Positions 15,728 through 29,246 of a DNA stretch of 64,000 bases are shown in pieces (the stretch's first letter is position 1; every line of letters starts with the position of its first letter). Where the stretch lies: positions 45,398-109,397 of the forward strand of contig CAJNOL010000711.1 in assembly GCA_905250125.1 (NCBI GenBank). The letters run 5' to 3'. The position numbers and the translations under genes are program-made. The stretch is from Rotaria sordida (lineage: Eukaryota; Rotifera; Eurotatoria; Philodinida; Philodinidae). The notes under the pieces were generated by a model, which saw nothing but the letters and a program-made list of their open reading frames with translations, was not told the origin of the DNA and made no database searches.

Positions 15728-18202
15728 ATGTCATCGAATTATATGCTCTTCCGATATGTTTTTTCAATAATAAATATGTGTTTTTTTGTGAGTTTAAATT
15801 TCAGTTTTTTTTTTAAAATTATAAATAAAAAGTTTTTCAAACAGGCCTTGGCTGTTGCAATTGTTATATGTAGTTGGTTGTTACATTTAAAATCTTCTGA
15901 CTATGGTCCTTTAATGGGAAATCAATGGTTTACTGCACCTGTTGTATTGATTATCTCAGGTTTTTAGATTAATTAATAACCTTGATTCAGTATTCATTGA
16001 TTGAATTGATGTTTGTTTTATTTGTTTTTAGCGAAATTTTCAATGTTACTTGGTCTTATTGGATGTCTTGGTGCTTGGTTTGAGAAAAAACCTTTGCTTT
16101 TTATTGTAATGAAAAAACAAAAATTTTTTTTTTTTCTTGAAAATTTGATATTTGTTTTTTTTTACTGTCTATTAGTATATTATAACGATGGTTTTAATTT
16201 TCGCTGGATTATTAGTTGGTGTCGTATTTGTTATCGCTTTAAATGAACAAGTAAGTTGAAAGTTTAGTTTTTATTTTGTAATTTAATTGTTTAATTTTTT
16301 TTTTTGCTCATAAAGGTAGCAATATCTGCTCGAAAAGACTTATTGGATAATATTCGTCAATATCCATATGAAGAAAATACTTTTCGTAAAAAAATGGATC
16401 CAATTCAAAGAAGAGTAAAATTCGAAAAATAAATAAAAATTATTTAATTTAAAATTTCGTTTTTTTTTTAGCTTCATTGTTGTGGTATTGATGAATATCG
16501 TGATTGGTTTAATACTGATATTTGGTCGGGACAGACTTATGTTCCTGATACATGTTGTATTGAAGAAAAACTTGATTGTGGAAAACAAATAACTGCTAAT
16601 GTAACTAATGGATTGATTTATACAGAGGTATGTTTGAAATAAAACAATAAGATTTGAAATAGTTTATGAAGCTTTTTTTTTTTTTTCTTATGTAGGGTTG
16701 TTTTAATATGATTCAGATTGAAATTAATCGAAACTTAATGATTGTTGGTATACTTTCTTTTGTTCTTGTTTTTGTTGAAGTAAGTTTATATTTCTTTTGT
16801 TTAAAACATGAGAGAATATGATTAATCATTTTATAATATTAATCATTTATTATCTCTCTTTATCAGATATCCAACATAGATGAGAAGGGGTGTGTTCATA
16901 TTACTGATTGTTATCTTATCATCGTATTTGATACGGATGCATGATTAATGATCAATTGAATGAACATGGGAAATTTAATCGAGTTCGATTGACGTATCAT
17001 CCATCTATACATTTGTTTTTAATAAGTTTTGTCTTGAGAGATATAATTAGTTTGACTATGGTACTAAAAAAGACAAGCAGAAAACATCGATATGTCAATT
17101 GATTAACTGTCGTTAGTCCTTTATATATGTATATATTAGTGAAAAAGATCAGATAACTATTGTATCAATTGAGCGTGGTAATCATAGAAGTTTATATAGT
17201 CAATCTGTGATTAATATTTTTTTGTCTTCATTGTATTAGTAGAAGATAATATTCATTGGTTATTGGTTGTATGCATGCGCACAGGGACGTCCTGCGGTCG
17301 CTAGAATTGGTGCGAGGAGTGGAGGGAGTGATGACTCAGAAGCTTGATCAGAAGTTTTTTTTAGAAATTGATTAGCAGAAAAAAACCAATAGAACACTCG
17401 AGAAACATGAAAATTTATCAAGATTGGGAGAGGGTCATCCGCACATGATGCTCCTGCATATTCGGATTGGTTCTTTTGTAATTACGATTATACCGTTTAG
17501 TTGAGTTCTGCAAGAATATGGATATTAATACTCGCTCCTTCACGAAGAAGTCATACTTAATGATATAACTAAAAACTTGCTCTTTTGAAGGTTACTACAG
17601 ATTACTAATAAAGATGATAAGTTCTTCATTGTCTTCCTATTCCATTTTAATGATATCCTAAATCATCTTAGCTAGAAGAAACGTTAAAATTCACATATAT
17701 TATTAAAGAAAACAATGAGTGTAAGTTTAAATCGAAGTTGTTGCGGCTCCTCGGCTCTAGCAACGTTAGAAGGTGCATCAGTGATAACAATGCTGTGGGT
17801 TCTAACTAGTCTAAATATTGTCAACCACTTGGGAGGGCGATAGTATTAGTCATCTAGCAGAGTCAGAATACGACAAACATAGAAGAATGGGGAAATAATT
17901 GAATTTTAAGTATAGGCAAAACTCAACAGTATATGTTAAAGTTCGGTTTGTGAATTTCGTACTTTAATCCCTCATTAGAGCTACACTGAGAAATTTTTCA
18001 GAGAATGCAACAAAATGTCTAAAAAAAAATAACAACAAAAATAATTCGTAATTTTTTTTTGCAAGACTTGAGTGATTTAGTTTTTTTCCTAACAACATTT
18101 TATATTTTTTGCTTATTTTTATTTGTTTTTTTAAAGGGTTTTTGTATTGTTGCTGCTCTTGGTCTACTTTGTTATCTTCGTCAACGTGATAGTTATATAT
18201 GA
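15728..18202 (+). CDS. Tetraspanin (8 exons)
   Basis: Four-TM membrane organiser that gathers partner proteins into microdomains. Exons begin at the ATG at 15728; later ones start after acceptors near 15844, 16031, 16181, 16317, 16472 and 16697, and the last is 18137-18202. The joined product is about 242 residues. TM1-TM3 lie in the first ~110 residues (..ALAVAIVICSWLL.., ..AKFSMLLGLIGCLGAWF.., ..TMVLIFAGLLVGVVFVIAL). The large extracellular loop has the diagnostic HCCG (C144, C145, G146), PDTCC (166-170), C177 and C195, six cysteines in all. TM4 is split by the last intron (..MIVGILSFVLVFVE / GFCIVAALGLLCYL). The last intron is about 1.35 kb against ~60-80 bp for the others. Subfamily not resolved. 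Confidence 0.93.
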
Positions 18203-18569
18203 AACATATATATATATATATATAAATATATATAATAGTTGTCACTGTAATTAAATAAGCTTATTTCGTTCAGATACACTTTATTGTTTTGATTTTTCAT
18301 ACGATCTCATAATCATTTTGTTCATTAACTAATGCGACATTGTTTCTTTTTTCTTTTTTTTTCGTGTGTTTTTTATTGGGTAGTTTTCTTACTGTTTTTC
18401 TTTTAAGTGTCTGCTCAACAGTGTATGGATGATTTTATAATTCTTTTTTTTTGTTCGCGTTTGTTTTCATTTTGAAATGATTTAAAGTAAAATTTAAGCG
18501 TTTAGTTAATGAATCACAATAAATGTGCTAATATAATTTGCAGATGATTTGAAGAAAAAAAATTAGGCA
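18203..18569. other. Short intergenic spacer
   Basis: Only 367 bp between the tetraspanin stop and the PIGN start, same strand. Begins with a TA microsatellite (18206-18236), then T-rich sequence. It must hold the tetraspanin 3' end and the PIGN promoter or 5' UTR. No defined element can be named. Confidence 0.4.
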
Positions 18570-21500
18570 ATGGAAACAAAACGTTTTATTATTCTTATTC
18601 TTTTAAGTCATTTAGTATTATTTTATTCAATATTTGATGTTTATTTTACATCACCAATTAATCATGGAATGCCAGTACATCGTTCAACTCAATCACCACG
18701 TGCTAAACGTCTTGTACTTTTTGTTGCTGATGGTCTTCGTGCTGATAAATTGTTTCAACAATTGAATAATACACCTTATCTTAATTCTATTATTCAGAAT
18801 AGAACAAGTTTGAGTGGTATTTCACATACACGTGTACCAACAGAATCGCGACCGGGTCATGTTGCAATTATTTCTGGTTTCTATGAAGATGTATCAGCTG
18901 TTACACGTGGATGGAAAGAAAATCCAGGTGAGAATAAATCATGTGTTTTTATTGTTATATATAAATGAATTATCAAAAATTATGATCTTCGATTTTTTCG
19001 TAAAAGAAAATATTGTAATATTTAGTTATTCTCCTAAAGTAATGATCATCATGAAACACTTTGTGAAATTTTAAGCAAGATTTATGCAGCGGGACAGAAG
19101 ATTGGAAGAGATGTAAAGAAATATTTTAATTTACTATCTCTATTGAATAGAATCATAGTTCCAATTAATCTTCTAACCTATCATAGATAAATATCCGTAC
19201 AAATGTCAAGACCTGTTGTATTCGAACAGAAAATACTGGAAGCCTAACTGTTTAATTCACAGATAGAGCAAAGTATGTCATTTGAAATGCATATTCAAAA
19301 TAAAATTTGGGATGTAGTTTAAGACATTGAAATGATTTATTACTAAGGTGAATATTTTTGCGCTTTTTCTTTTTTTAACATACATTATGTTGACAACAAA
19401 AGAAATTTGTGGAATCTAAGTTGTCTGAAAATTGATTTTCTATTTTTCTGCATAGCTAAAGTAGCTAGCAATCATCGTTAAAAGCAAAAACAGTCGACTC
19501 TACAGTTTTTATGAAAGTTTTAAGCACTTGTAAGAACACAAATTCTTGAAGATGTGCAATTTTTAAAGTCCTACATGAATATGTATGAAACATTGAAAAA
19601 ACATATCGTATTGAACTTATACATGATGGAAGGAAAATTACGTAAAAAGTTGCTCTTGATGCTAATTTCGATGTAATTAAAAGCTTCAATAAGTCGGAAG
19701 GACTGCATTCATTTGACTTGAGTTCTATGTAGCTACTTAAACTTGATATCTCATTTGAAAGTATTAAAACAAAAACATAGTCAGGATATGAAAGAATTCC
19801 TTATTTTATCTTCATAACAAGTGATTTTTTAACCCTTTCAAAAAACATAAAAATTTACTGTCTTAAACTACTTCATAAATTTTATTTTAAATATGCATTT
19901 TAAAGTACATACTTTACTCTATTTACGAGTGAAAAACTTAGGTTTCTAGCATTTCCCGTTCAAATACACCAGATCTCAACGTTTGTGCGGATACTTATGC
20001 CATTCTATGTAATTCGAATCGGACACAAACCATCGGTATATTAGCAGTAGTGCGAACGAACGTACGATTTGGGACCAGTGACTTGATATTAGAGTTGTCC
20101 ATCGTGGCTGGAAATCAATTGCGACAATAGGAACGGAAAACTCGTATGTCGTTGCCGTGACGGTATTCAAAAACACATGTTTTGAATTCCACGGTTGTGA
20201 ACTAGAACAATTATTACTAATTTGTGAGATTCATCGAGTCTCAAAGTGATATATTTGTGAATACTAAAATTCCGTGCAAATTCATACAGATTTGCAATGT
20301 CCTTCATAAAAACTCTGTCACTGTCGTGATGGACATCTCTACTGGATATTCGTTTATTTGAAAACGGGATATTAGAAGCCTTGAGAAGATTTTGTAAACA
20401 TAGAACATAAAATTCTCTACCTAATGATGCTAAATACTTTACATTTAGCATCGAACTTGATGAGCACAAGCTTGCACAAATCGTTAGATATCCGCAGGAA
20501 ATTGCAATTAAGCAGCTATCAATCTTTTCAATTTTTCATCGACAACAAAAACTTATTTAAAAAATAAAGTTCACATTTTTGTAGAGCGAAAAATTCTCTA
20601 CTGAATGATCTAAGCTCGCAAGAAAATTCATCGACATCATTACTCTGATTTCTGTAAAGTTATTATCCAATTCTATGATATTTTCATTTTTCTAGTTGAA
20701 TTTGATTCAATATTTAATCGAAGTACATATACATTTGGTTTTGGTAGTCCTGATATAGTTCCAATGTTTAAACGTGGTCAATCTTATGAACATTTTTATA
20801 TTGAATGTTATGGTGCAGATAATGAAGAATTTGGTAATGAGCGTGCTCATGAATTAGATCTTTGGGTTGAAAGACAATTTGAAAAATTTTTATTAAATAA
20901 TACACTTAAAAATGAATTACATAAAGATAAAATAATCTTCTTTTTTCATTTAATTGGTATTGATACAAATGGTCATTCATATAAACCATGGTCAAATATT
21001 TATATGAAAAATATTCATATTGTCGATGGAATTATTCAACGATTAGAAAATTTAATTGAAAATTATTATAAATATGATCAAAAAACTACATATGTATTTA
21101 CATCAGATCATGGTAAATTAATTTATTTCGAACGAAAAAAAAAATATATAACGAACTAAAACAAATTTCTCTTTTAGGTATGACTGATTGGGGTTCACAT
21201 GGTGCTGGTGATGATACAGAAACATTAACACCATTAATTATTTGGGGTTCAGGTATTCGTTCATCACGTCATACAGATGTTCATATTGAACAAGCAGATT
21301 TATGTCCATTAATGTCTTATTTTCTTGGACTTGATTATTCAATAAATTCAGTTGGTCGTTTACCAATTGATTATTTATTACCTGTTGATGAAGATCTTCT
21401 TCAAGCTTATCTTCAAAATGCTCGACAATTACTTGAACAAGTACATAAACAATATGATTTATTAAAACAACGTTTATTATTTTTTAAATCATATGATTTA

Positions 21501-23681
21501 AATGAAGAAAAATTTTTTAAACGTATGGAAACAGTTGAAGGTTATATGAATTTATATCAAATTCGAGATGATATTAAAGGTAAACAAAAAAAAAAAAATA
21601 AGAAACTCTATTGACATTTTTTTTATTTTTTCTTTTTGAAATAGATTTTATGCATCGTGTTGCTTTAGCTAGTCATTATTATCATACGTATCGACGTTTT
21701 TTACTTAGTATATTGATTATTGTTGGATTTTTGACATCTATTTGTACGATATTATATCAATTAAATCCAATGAAACCATTATCATCATCAATAGCTTTGT
21801 TATGTAAAATAATATCAATTTTAATTTTTATTCTTTTGATAATTGAACAATCACCTTGGACACATTTATTATATCCAGCACTTGTTTGTATACATATATG
21901 GCTTTCAGCTAATTTTGCTATTAATTGGATACGACAAAAAGTTTTTAGTCAGATAAAATATATTTCATTTTGGTTAAATTTATTTATGATTGGAATTTTT
22001 TTACAAACATATATTTTACCATTTTTTTATCGTTGGACAATGTCAATAGGAGTTTTCTTATTATTTATTGATGCTATACGACGTTGGCAAGGGTAAATAA
22101 CAAAAAAAAAACAAACATTAGATTGAATTCGATTGAGAGAAAAAAAGAAAGCTGTTAGCACAATTCGTGTGAGAATAAAATGTGAAACATGTTGTAGTTT
22201 GTATTGCTAATCACAGGAAGATTCTTTTGCTTAGTCTTTCAACAATGTAATAAGGAAGTAATTCATATATTACAACGAGACGTTAGTGATATACGGTATT
22301 TGATGGTATACTCAATAACATGTGTAAATTTCTATCCTATATACTTGAACATTTCTTTTAGATTGTGTTTCACAAAAATAGATGTATGACATGAAATATT
22401 TGGATTCTAAAATTCATTAGAATCAGTTTTTTTATTAATATGATTAGTTGAAATTTTGTTTATAATTAATATGAAGGATTTATATTTATATGAAATAAGA
22501 TTTAAACATAAACCCAGGCGACAAAGATAAAATTTTTATCTTGTAAAAATTCAAGAGAGAAAAAAGGTTAAAATTCTTCCGAAAATCGAATTTTTATCAT
22601 AGGAAGATACGCCGAAATCTTCACTTTTCGAATATATCTAGTATGTCAGAAGATAGTAAGATTTTAACTCTTTGATGGCAAAGCCGAAATATAATAAAAC
22701 AGGCCTTTTCAAAGTATTACCATGTTAACAATAGATTTTTATTCTATGCGAACGATTTCTTTGTTTAGATCTTTATTACATGATCGTCGTCGATTAGCAT
22801 ATGGAATTTTACTTTTAATTATTCTTATTTTTCCATTTTTACCAACAGTTGGTACAATTAAAATAACATTATCATGGTGTACTGTATTATCTGGTATAAT
22901 AACATTAATATTACATTATCTTTATTTTAAATCTGATTCTCAACAATTATATATTTATTATATTCAACGTATTTGTTTAATACTAGCTATAATTGATAAT
23001 TATTTTGTACATAATTTATCAATTCGTTCACCATTAATTCATATACTTAGTTGGATTCTTTTAATAATTTCATGTTTTTTACCATTTTTTTCTTTATCAA
23101 TATATCGTTTAAAACGACTTATTATTATATTTACATCAATTTTAACAATTTATATTTTATTATCAACACAATATGAATCATTATTTGTTTTATTTCTTTG
23201 TTTATTAATGTTAACATGGATTATAACATATGAACAACAACAACAACAAGAAAATATTCGTTTATTTACATTTCAATCATTACTTTTTATTTTTCTTGCT
23301 TTTTTTGGTACAGGAAATTTTGCATCAATTAATTCATTTGATCCATCTATTGTTTATTGTTTTTTAACAATATTTAATCCATTTTTAATGGGTTTTGTTA
23401 TTATATTTAAATATATATTACCAATACTTATTGTTACATGTGCAACAGCATATATTATAAAAAATCCTGATATGATTAAAAATTTTCGTTTATATACATT
23501 AATTATATGTGATTTATTAGCACTTGAATTATTTTTTTTTATTAAAACTGAAGGTAGTTGGTTAGATATTGGTGAAAGTATAAGTCGTTATGTTATACTT
23601 ATGGCAATGATTGTTATTTTAATAGCATTCCATTTTCTTGCAAGTTTATTATTAAAAAAAGAATTATATTTACCAAAATGA
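18570..23681 (+). CDS. PIGN: GPI ethanolamine phosphate transferase 1 (PIG-N, 5 exons)
   Basis: ER membrane enzyme that adds ethanolamine phosphate to the first mannose of GPI-anchor precursors. Exons 18570-18927, 20696-21112, 21178-21579, 21645-22092, 22769-23681; 845 residues (human is 931). Starts with a TM/signal anchor, then FDVYFTSP and the alkaline-phosphatase-fold catalytic motifs: VADGLRAD (D54), [40 protein letters not shown], and [15 protein letters not shown], which is split exactly at an intron. The C-terminal half is a multi-TM region ending in the highly conserved [21 protein letters not shown] and [15 protein letters not shown]. Intron 1 (1.77 kb) holds a less AT-rich segment with unrecognised short frames (about 19.95-20.5 kb). 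The last-exon acceptor at 22767-22768 (TTTGTTTAG) was chosen because it restores the frame; the ATG at 22722 lies in the intron. Confidence 0.95.
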
Positions 23682-25184
23682 ACAAAATTTAAAATAAATT
23701 GTGATGTTTTTTTTTTTTTGTGTTCTCGGAGAAATTATTTGATAAATAAAATCATCTATGAATTGAAGATAAATATACATCTAATATTAAAGAAAAATAA
23801 CGAAGATATATTAAGAATTAATAGTTAATCATTCTCAGTTTTCATCAGATGTATTCGAGAAATGCACCGAATCCAAAGGATCAGATTCGATCTAGGTTGT
23901 AGTTATTTTCAGATAGTTAATAAAAAGAAGAAGTAAGTTAATAGAAAAGATTTCAAGGCTGACTACGGTAGATCTACATACAGTGAAATAAATAATTCAA
24001 AAACTGAAGAGCTACAAGCATCCTAAAAGCAAGTGAACGATGTTCATAAACACCGAAACATGACAAATTCTTCAAAGGCTTTCATGATTACCGATATAGC
24101 TTATGAAATGCTTGAGCAATTATGTAAATATTCGACATTTTCAGAGCTAATTGGTTAGTTCTCGAATGTCGAACCAGAGTTCGGATTTGATGCATGCTTG
24201 ACAAGGAGACAAAGGTAAAAATTTCGTATTTCACCGTCATTCAAAGGATATACCAAAGCTATCCTCTAGAACTTCTTAGCTATTTCCAATCTACTATCAA
24301 CATATGTTACGAGTATATTAGTCGAAATTCATTATATATAAGTGTGTCTCATAATAATGAATTACAATGATGTATTTGCACTTTATTGTTAGAAAGTTTG
24401 ATATAGAATGAACCCAAATTGTTATGATCGCGAAACGTACTTATACTACACTTAAAATAGTTAAGAATGTTTCAAGAATGTCCTTGATATACTCTTGGAA
24501 TATCCTGAAGTACGGAATCTTCGCGTTTTCCTTCTTGATATTTAATCACTTCTGTTCTTTAATATCTGTTCTCATATGTTTGTAGCAACGATAAAACTCT
24601 TATGAATTATATTTTAATATACAGTATAATATTGATGTATATTTTTAAACGCATTTTTTTGAATAACATGTTTGCGTAGATCATTTTATACTTCATGGGT
24701 TATATTATCTATTTAAGAATATAATATTGAATTACGTTAATGACAAGATTATTGTCATGATGTGAATGCTATTGAATGCATAGTATAGAATATTATTAAA
24801 TAGAAAATTAGAAAAAAGAAGTAATTCAAAAGCACAATGTGAACTAGAGAATGAAGCTAATAGAACACGCAATGATCTATCAATAAGTGTTATTCATGTA
24901 CACTTTGAAAAAAAATCCAGGCGTTATAACAATACTTTGTATCTTTATCTGAAGCCTAGATTTGTATTATAAGTATCTACTATTATATTATTCATATATA
25001 TCTGAAGAAATTTGTTTCAACTATAAACTGTATATTTTTCTATATCTATTTATTTTACATATACAAGCACAAGTTGAATGCATGTTATATACATATGTTA
25101 AACCCTCGATTGAAACTTTATTCGATTACTTTCGTTCTTTGTTTATTTATGATATGTTACTATGTATCGATCTATAGAATGATA
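23682..25184. other. Intergenic, no gene seen
   Basis: AT-rich spacer ending at the assembly gap. The frames at 24962-25268 are low-complexity Tyr/Ile/Leu strings without support. The true upstream region of the DUF4139-like gene cannot be judged because the gap interrupts it. Confidence 0.4.
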
Positions 25185-25194
25185 NNNNNNNNNN
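25185..25194. other. Assembly gap (10 N)
   Basis: Ten N bases immediately before the ATG of the next gene. The round number suggests a scaffolding placeholder rather than a measured distance, so upstream exons or promoter may be missing. Confidence 0.98.
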
Positions 25195-26707
25195 ATGACT
25201 TCATTAATAATTACTTGTTTGCTATTAGTAATTGTCAATTTAACAAAATCAGATTTATCTCAAAATAATGAACAAAATATATTTGCACGTTTTTATTCTA
25301 ATTTTGTTCAATTATATCGACCAGTATTATCAAAATCATATTCATCAGAATTAAATTATGAACAATCAATTGAACATTATCGATTTGTATTTAATGAAAA
25401 AGAATATTCAAAAATATCTGAAGAATCTATAATAATGTTAAATACAAATATTATTGAACGAACAATTATTTATCATCCAACACCAAATTTTGAAATCATT
25501 GGCACACGATATTTTTATCATCGTAATCCAAAAGAAAATGATAGTATTGAAATTGAACTTATTAATCCAATAGATTATATCTTTCGTAATGTTCAAAAAC
25601 CAGATCATTATTTCTATTTATCATCATTTGATAGTCTTGAATATTTAACAGAAGTACCTATTATGCCATATTATGAAGTTATATTCAATTGTACATCATT
25701 ATTTTCAATAGATAAACAAATTCGACCACCACTTTTATCATATATTAACAAAAATATTCAATGGACACCTCGATATGTACTCGATTTATCATTATTTAAT
25801 ACTGATAAACAACCAACAATGCACGCCTATGCTGATATTCGTAATCATGGTGAACAATCTATTGTTATAAAAGAAGCTGAATTTATTGCTGGTAAAATAT
25901 TATCTCTTTATTCTTTTTATTTTTATTTTTTATTTTTGGTCTTTAGGAGATATAAATTTATATCAAAGACCAATGGAATATTTACGTGCGGATTCATCGT
26001 ATGCAAAAAGAATGTATATTCCTGAATCATCGGGTGGAACTGACAATAGTTTTATTCATACATTAGATGAACAAGCTAGTGGTACACATATATATGAATT
26101 ATCATTACCATCATCGATTACATTAATACCACGTTCAATAAAATCAATAAAATTCTTTGAAACAAATGTTACAATTGAACGATTTCTTTATTATTCATCT
26201 GTATTTTCAACTGTAAATTCTCATGGTAAATTATTAAATTCATTTAATTTAACATCACATAATAATTTTATTCCTAATGGTTTTTTAACATTACACGAAC
26301 AAGGAAGATTTATTGGTCAAATATATTTACCAGATATAACTCAAGGTGAAACATATACAATGAAATTTGGTTATGATGCTGATGTTATATATCGTCGACA
26401 AGTTAAAATACTTGAAGATAATAAAAAAAGTAAATTTATAACATATAATGTTGAATATATATTCGAAAATTATAAATTATCTCATGATATTCATTTATAT
26501 TTTATTGAATCATTTACATCATTAAAATATTTTCAAATAAAAAATATTTCGATATCAAATGATAATAAAAATTTACCAGATCTTATATCCTATGGTACTG
26601 ATTTACGAGGATATATGATTATTCCATGTCAACGTATTCCAAAAATTATTAGTTATAATTTAATTACATACAAAATTAAATCAAAATTATATATTCATGA
26701 ACAATAA
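25195..26707 (+). CDS. Secreted DUF4139-like protein (2 exons)
   Basis: Exons 25195-25891 and 25947-26707 give 485 residues. The N-terminus (MTSLIITCLLLVIVNLTKS) looks like a signal peptide and there is no other obvious membrane segment, so the protein is probably secreted. Two segments fit the DUF4139 family as I know it. One is WTPRYVLDL followed by ADIRNHGEQSIVIKEAEFIAGDINL (about residues 195-240). The other is GFLTLHEQGRFIGQIYLPD followed by GETYTMKFGYDADVIYRRQVK. DUF4139 is known from bacteria and various eukaryotes and its biochemical role is not established. The start is the first base pair group after the assembly gap, so an upstream exon cannot be excluded, although the signal peptide argues that this ATG is real. 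Confidence 0.65.
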
Positions 26708-29246
26708 AAGATTTTTATTATGTTTGTTTAATTTCTATTTCTATCAAAAAAATAAATAAATCATTTCTATTTTCTATCCAAATAAAACAAAAATTATATG
26801 AAAAATGATTTTAATAATATTGATTTAACAGTCAAACAGCATAGATATTACTTTATAATATATTGAATTACATGAATATTCATAGTAAAATGAGTATAAC
26901 ATATAGATAAGGAAAAAAAAAGTTCATGATTAATCTTCTGAAAAAAGAAAATTAGTTTTATATTCCAATGAAATTTTATCTTTTGTAGATGTTTGGTTAT
27001 AAAGATTAAATGAGAGCACATATTGAATTAAATCTTTTCTTCTTGTAGTTCTGTCAGTCTAATATAAATAAAAAGGATATGTTCTCTATTTAAAGATCAT
27101 TAATTAAAATAGCTTGTTATATTTTGATTAGCTTTTTATGCAACCATGAAAATATTACGATAAAATTAAAACAAAAAAGAAAAGAAAAAGATGATTAATA
27201 TTCAACATGACACTTGTTTAATTCTTTAAGTCCTGAATTTTTTCTACTAAACCAAATTTGATGAAACTCGGTATAAACCAATTAGATGACATTATGAAGT
27301 ATATGGTTAAATTATAATTAAGGAAATACGTGATTATATGAAGATTAAAACATTTTTGTTATTGTTGAATTTAAAAAAAAAATAATTGCTATTATAATTA
27401 TTGAAACATATATTTATGTCATTACTGATGCACAGAGTTTTTATGATGCAATAAAAAACAATTTTTTACACAAAGATCAATACAACAAAGGTTACAAATT
27501 CTATTCGTTCTTTTTTCTCTTCCTTTTGTGCTTGAATAAGCACATCGACGATAATTTGAAATAACCTTTCGCATGTGAGCCGAAAGTTATGATTTTTCAG
27601 AACTCTCTGTGTTACTTATGTTCCTTTCAATGCGTATCTTCTTCTAATTACTTATTGCCAAAGATTTTCTTACCATTTTTTCTACTACAATAATTATCTC
27701 CGAGTACAAAACTAATAAACGACACATATTGTAAATATTCTCGAGTACTAAATTGGTCAAATCAGTAGTCTCGATATGAATAACCTATGCTGACTCGATG
27801 TTCGGACATACATCGACATTGCATATTATATGTATAGAAGACAATTCTATAGTTGAGGATTGATATAAATAAATAAAAATGAATTTAATCTTTTGCAAAG
27901 TACGAAACTATCATAATGTCTCAGATATATCTCACAGATATAGATTTTGAAGACAAGAAAAACAGAAACAATTTTTAAATCTAGGTTTTGGGATTAAAAT
28001 ATTTTTTGGTGCAATTTTGAATGTCCTCCATACACCTTATCATCCGTGCAATCTTGCACGAACCTCTGCTAACTTTTAACATTTATTGAAAATATTTCTC
28101 CATGATTCTCAAAAACTCGAGGATTAGAAAGTTCTCAAGGTGGTACATATGTGTACTACCAGAACTCAGAGGGTTAATTGATGTTTCTAGTGAAGAAAAA
28201 AAAAACAAAACAATCTTATGAAAGAAATATATTCATTTTAATTTAACGTATTCATTAATATTTTGTGAAAAAAAATAATTAATATAATGATATATTTCTA
28301 TGGTACTATTTTTTATCGAGTATTCATGATATTTTTTAATTTGTTGCATTCATGACTCTTTTTCTCCAACTTTTATGCTAATTTAAAGATATTTGCAAAC
28401 TCAGTTCTGTAATTGTTCAATTACATGAGATTCATCTATCTGTTTACTAGATTAATGTACATTTGAAGAAGTTCACCATGACCAATATAAAATTAAAGTA
28501 AATAAGAAAAACAAAACTGCTCTATGCGTACTGATTTTGACATTACAATTAAAATTTCAACAGTTTGAGTTTGAATATATATAAATAAACTTGTTTATAA
28601 AATTTTAATAGAAAACCTGTTATTTTCAATTCATACCTATTTAATGAACTTTCATTGAAACAGTTTTGGTTAGGTAATACGAGTATCAATTTCGGATAGG
28701 ATTTCTTCGTTTACATCAAAAGAAAATAAGTATTATTATTTGTTAATTATGTATAAAAGATATTTATGAATAATTAATAAAACAAAAGAATAGAATAGAA
28801 TATGATATCAAATTGCAAAAAAGTTCAGGTTAGATTTCAATATTTTTATTTTATCATAAAAAAAAATTATTCTTTTTTACTCGGCATTATTATAATTATT
28901 CAGCTTGTTAGATCTCAACAAACATCTATATTCTTTAGTTAGTCTTGCAAAAAAGACTATAATGAAAGCAGAAAATGAGAAAAATAATCATAGAGAAAAG
29001 ACAACTATGATCTAGAACAGAATTAGATTAGTAGAAAGAATAAATAAATCTTCAATGTTAAAACTCCTTTGATTCTTCTATTTTTTTTTCTTACGTTCGT
29101 AAGTTTTCTATTTTTATACCTCTCTAGTTTATATAATTTGACATAATATTTTTCTCTTTCACATTTCACTTTAGAGCAGTTTTCTTTATGTAATTATTAT
29201 TTCTTTTTACACTAATAGCTGAACAAAATATTACATATTTTATACA
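26708..29246. other. 2.5-kb intergenic region, nothing recognised
   Basis: AT-rich sequence with no frame worth calling on either strand, no clear tandem array and no strong inverted repeat. Separates the DUF4139-like gene from the opsin gene. Confidence 0.5.

Noticed and set aside
19976..20469. Two minus-strand frames in PIGN intron 1
   Set aside because: The segment is less AT-rich and may be an old insertion, but the two frames do not join and match no family I know.
22722..22768. ATG at 22722 as the start of a separate multi-TM gene
   Set aside because: The conserved PIGN C-terminus follows, and the acceptor at 22767-22768 joins it in frame with the upstream PIGN exon, so the ATG is intronic.
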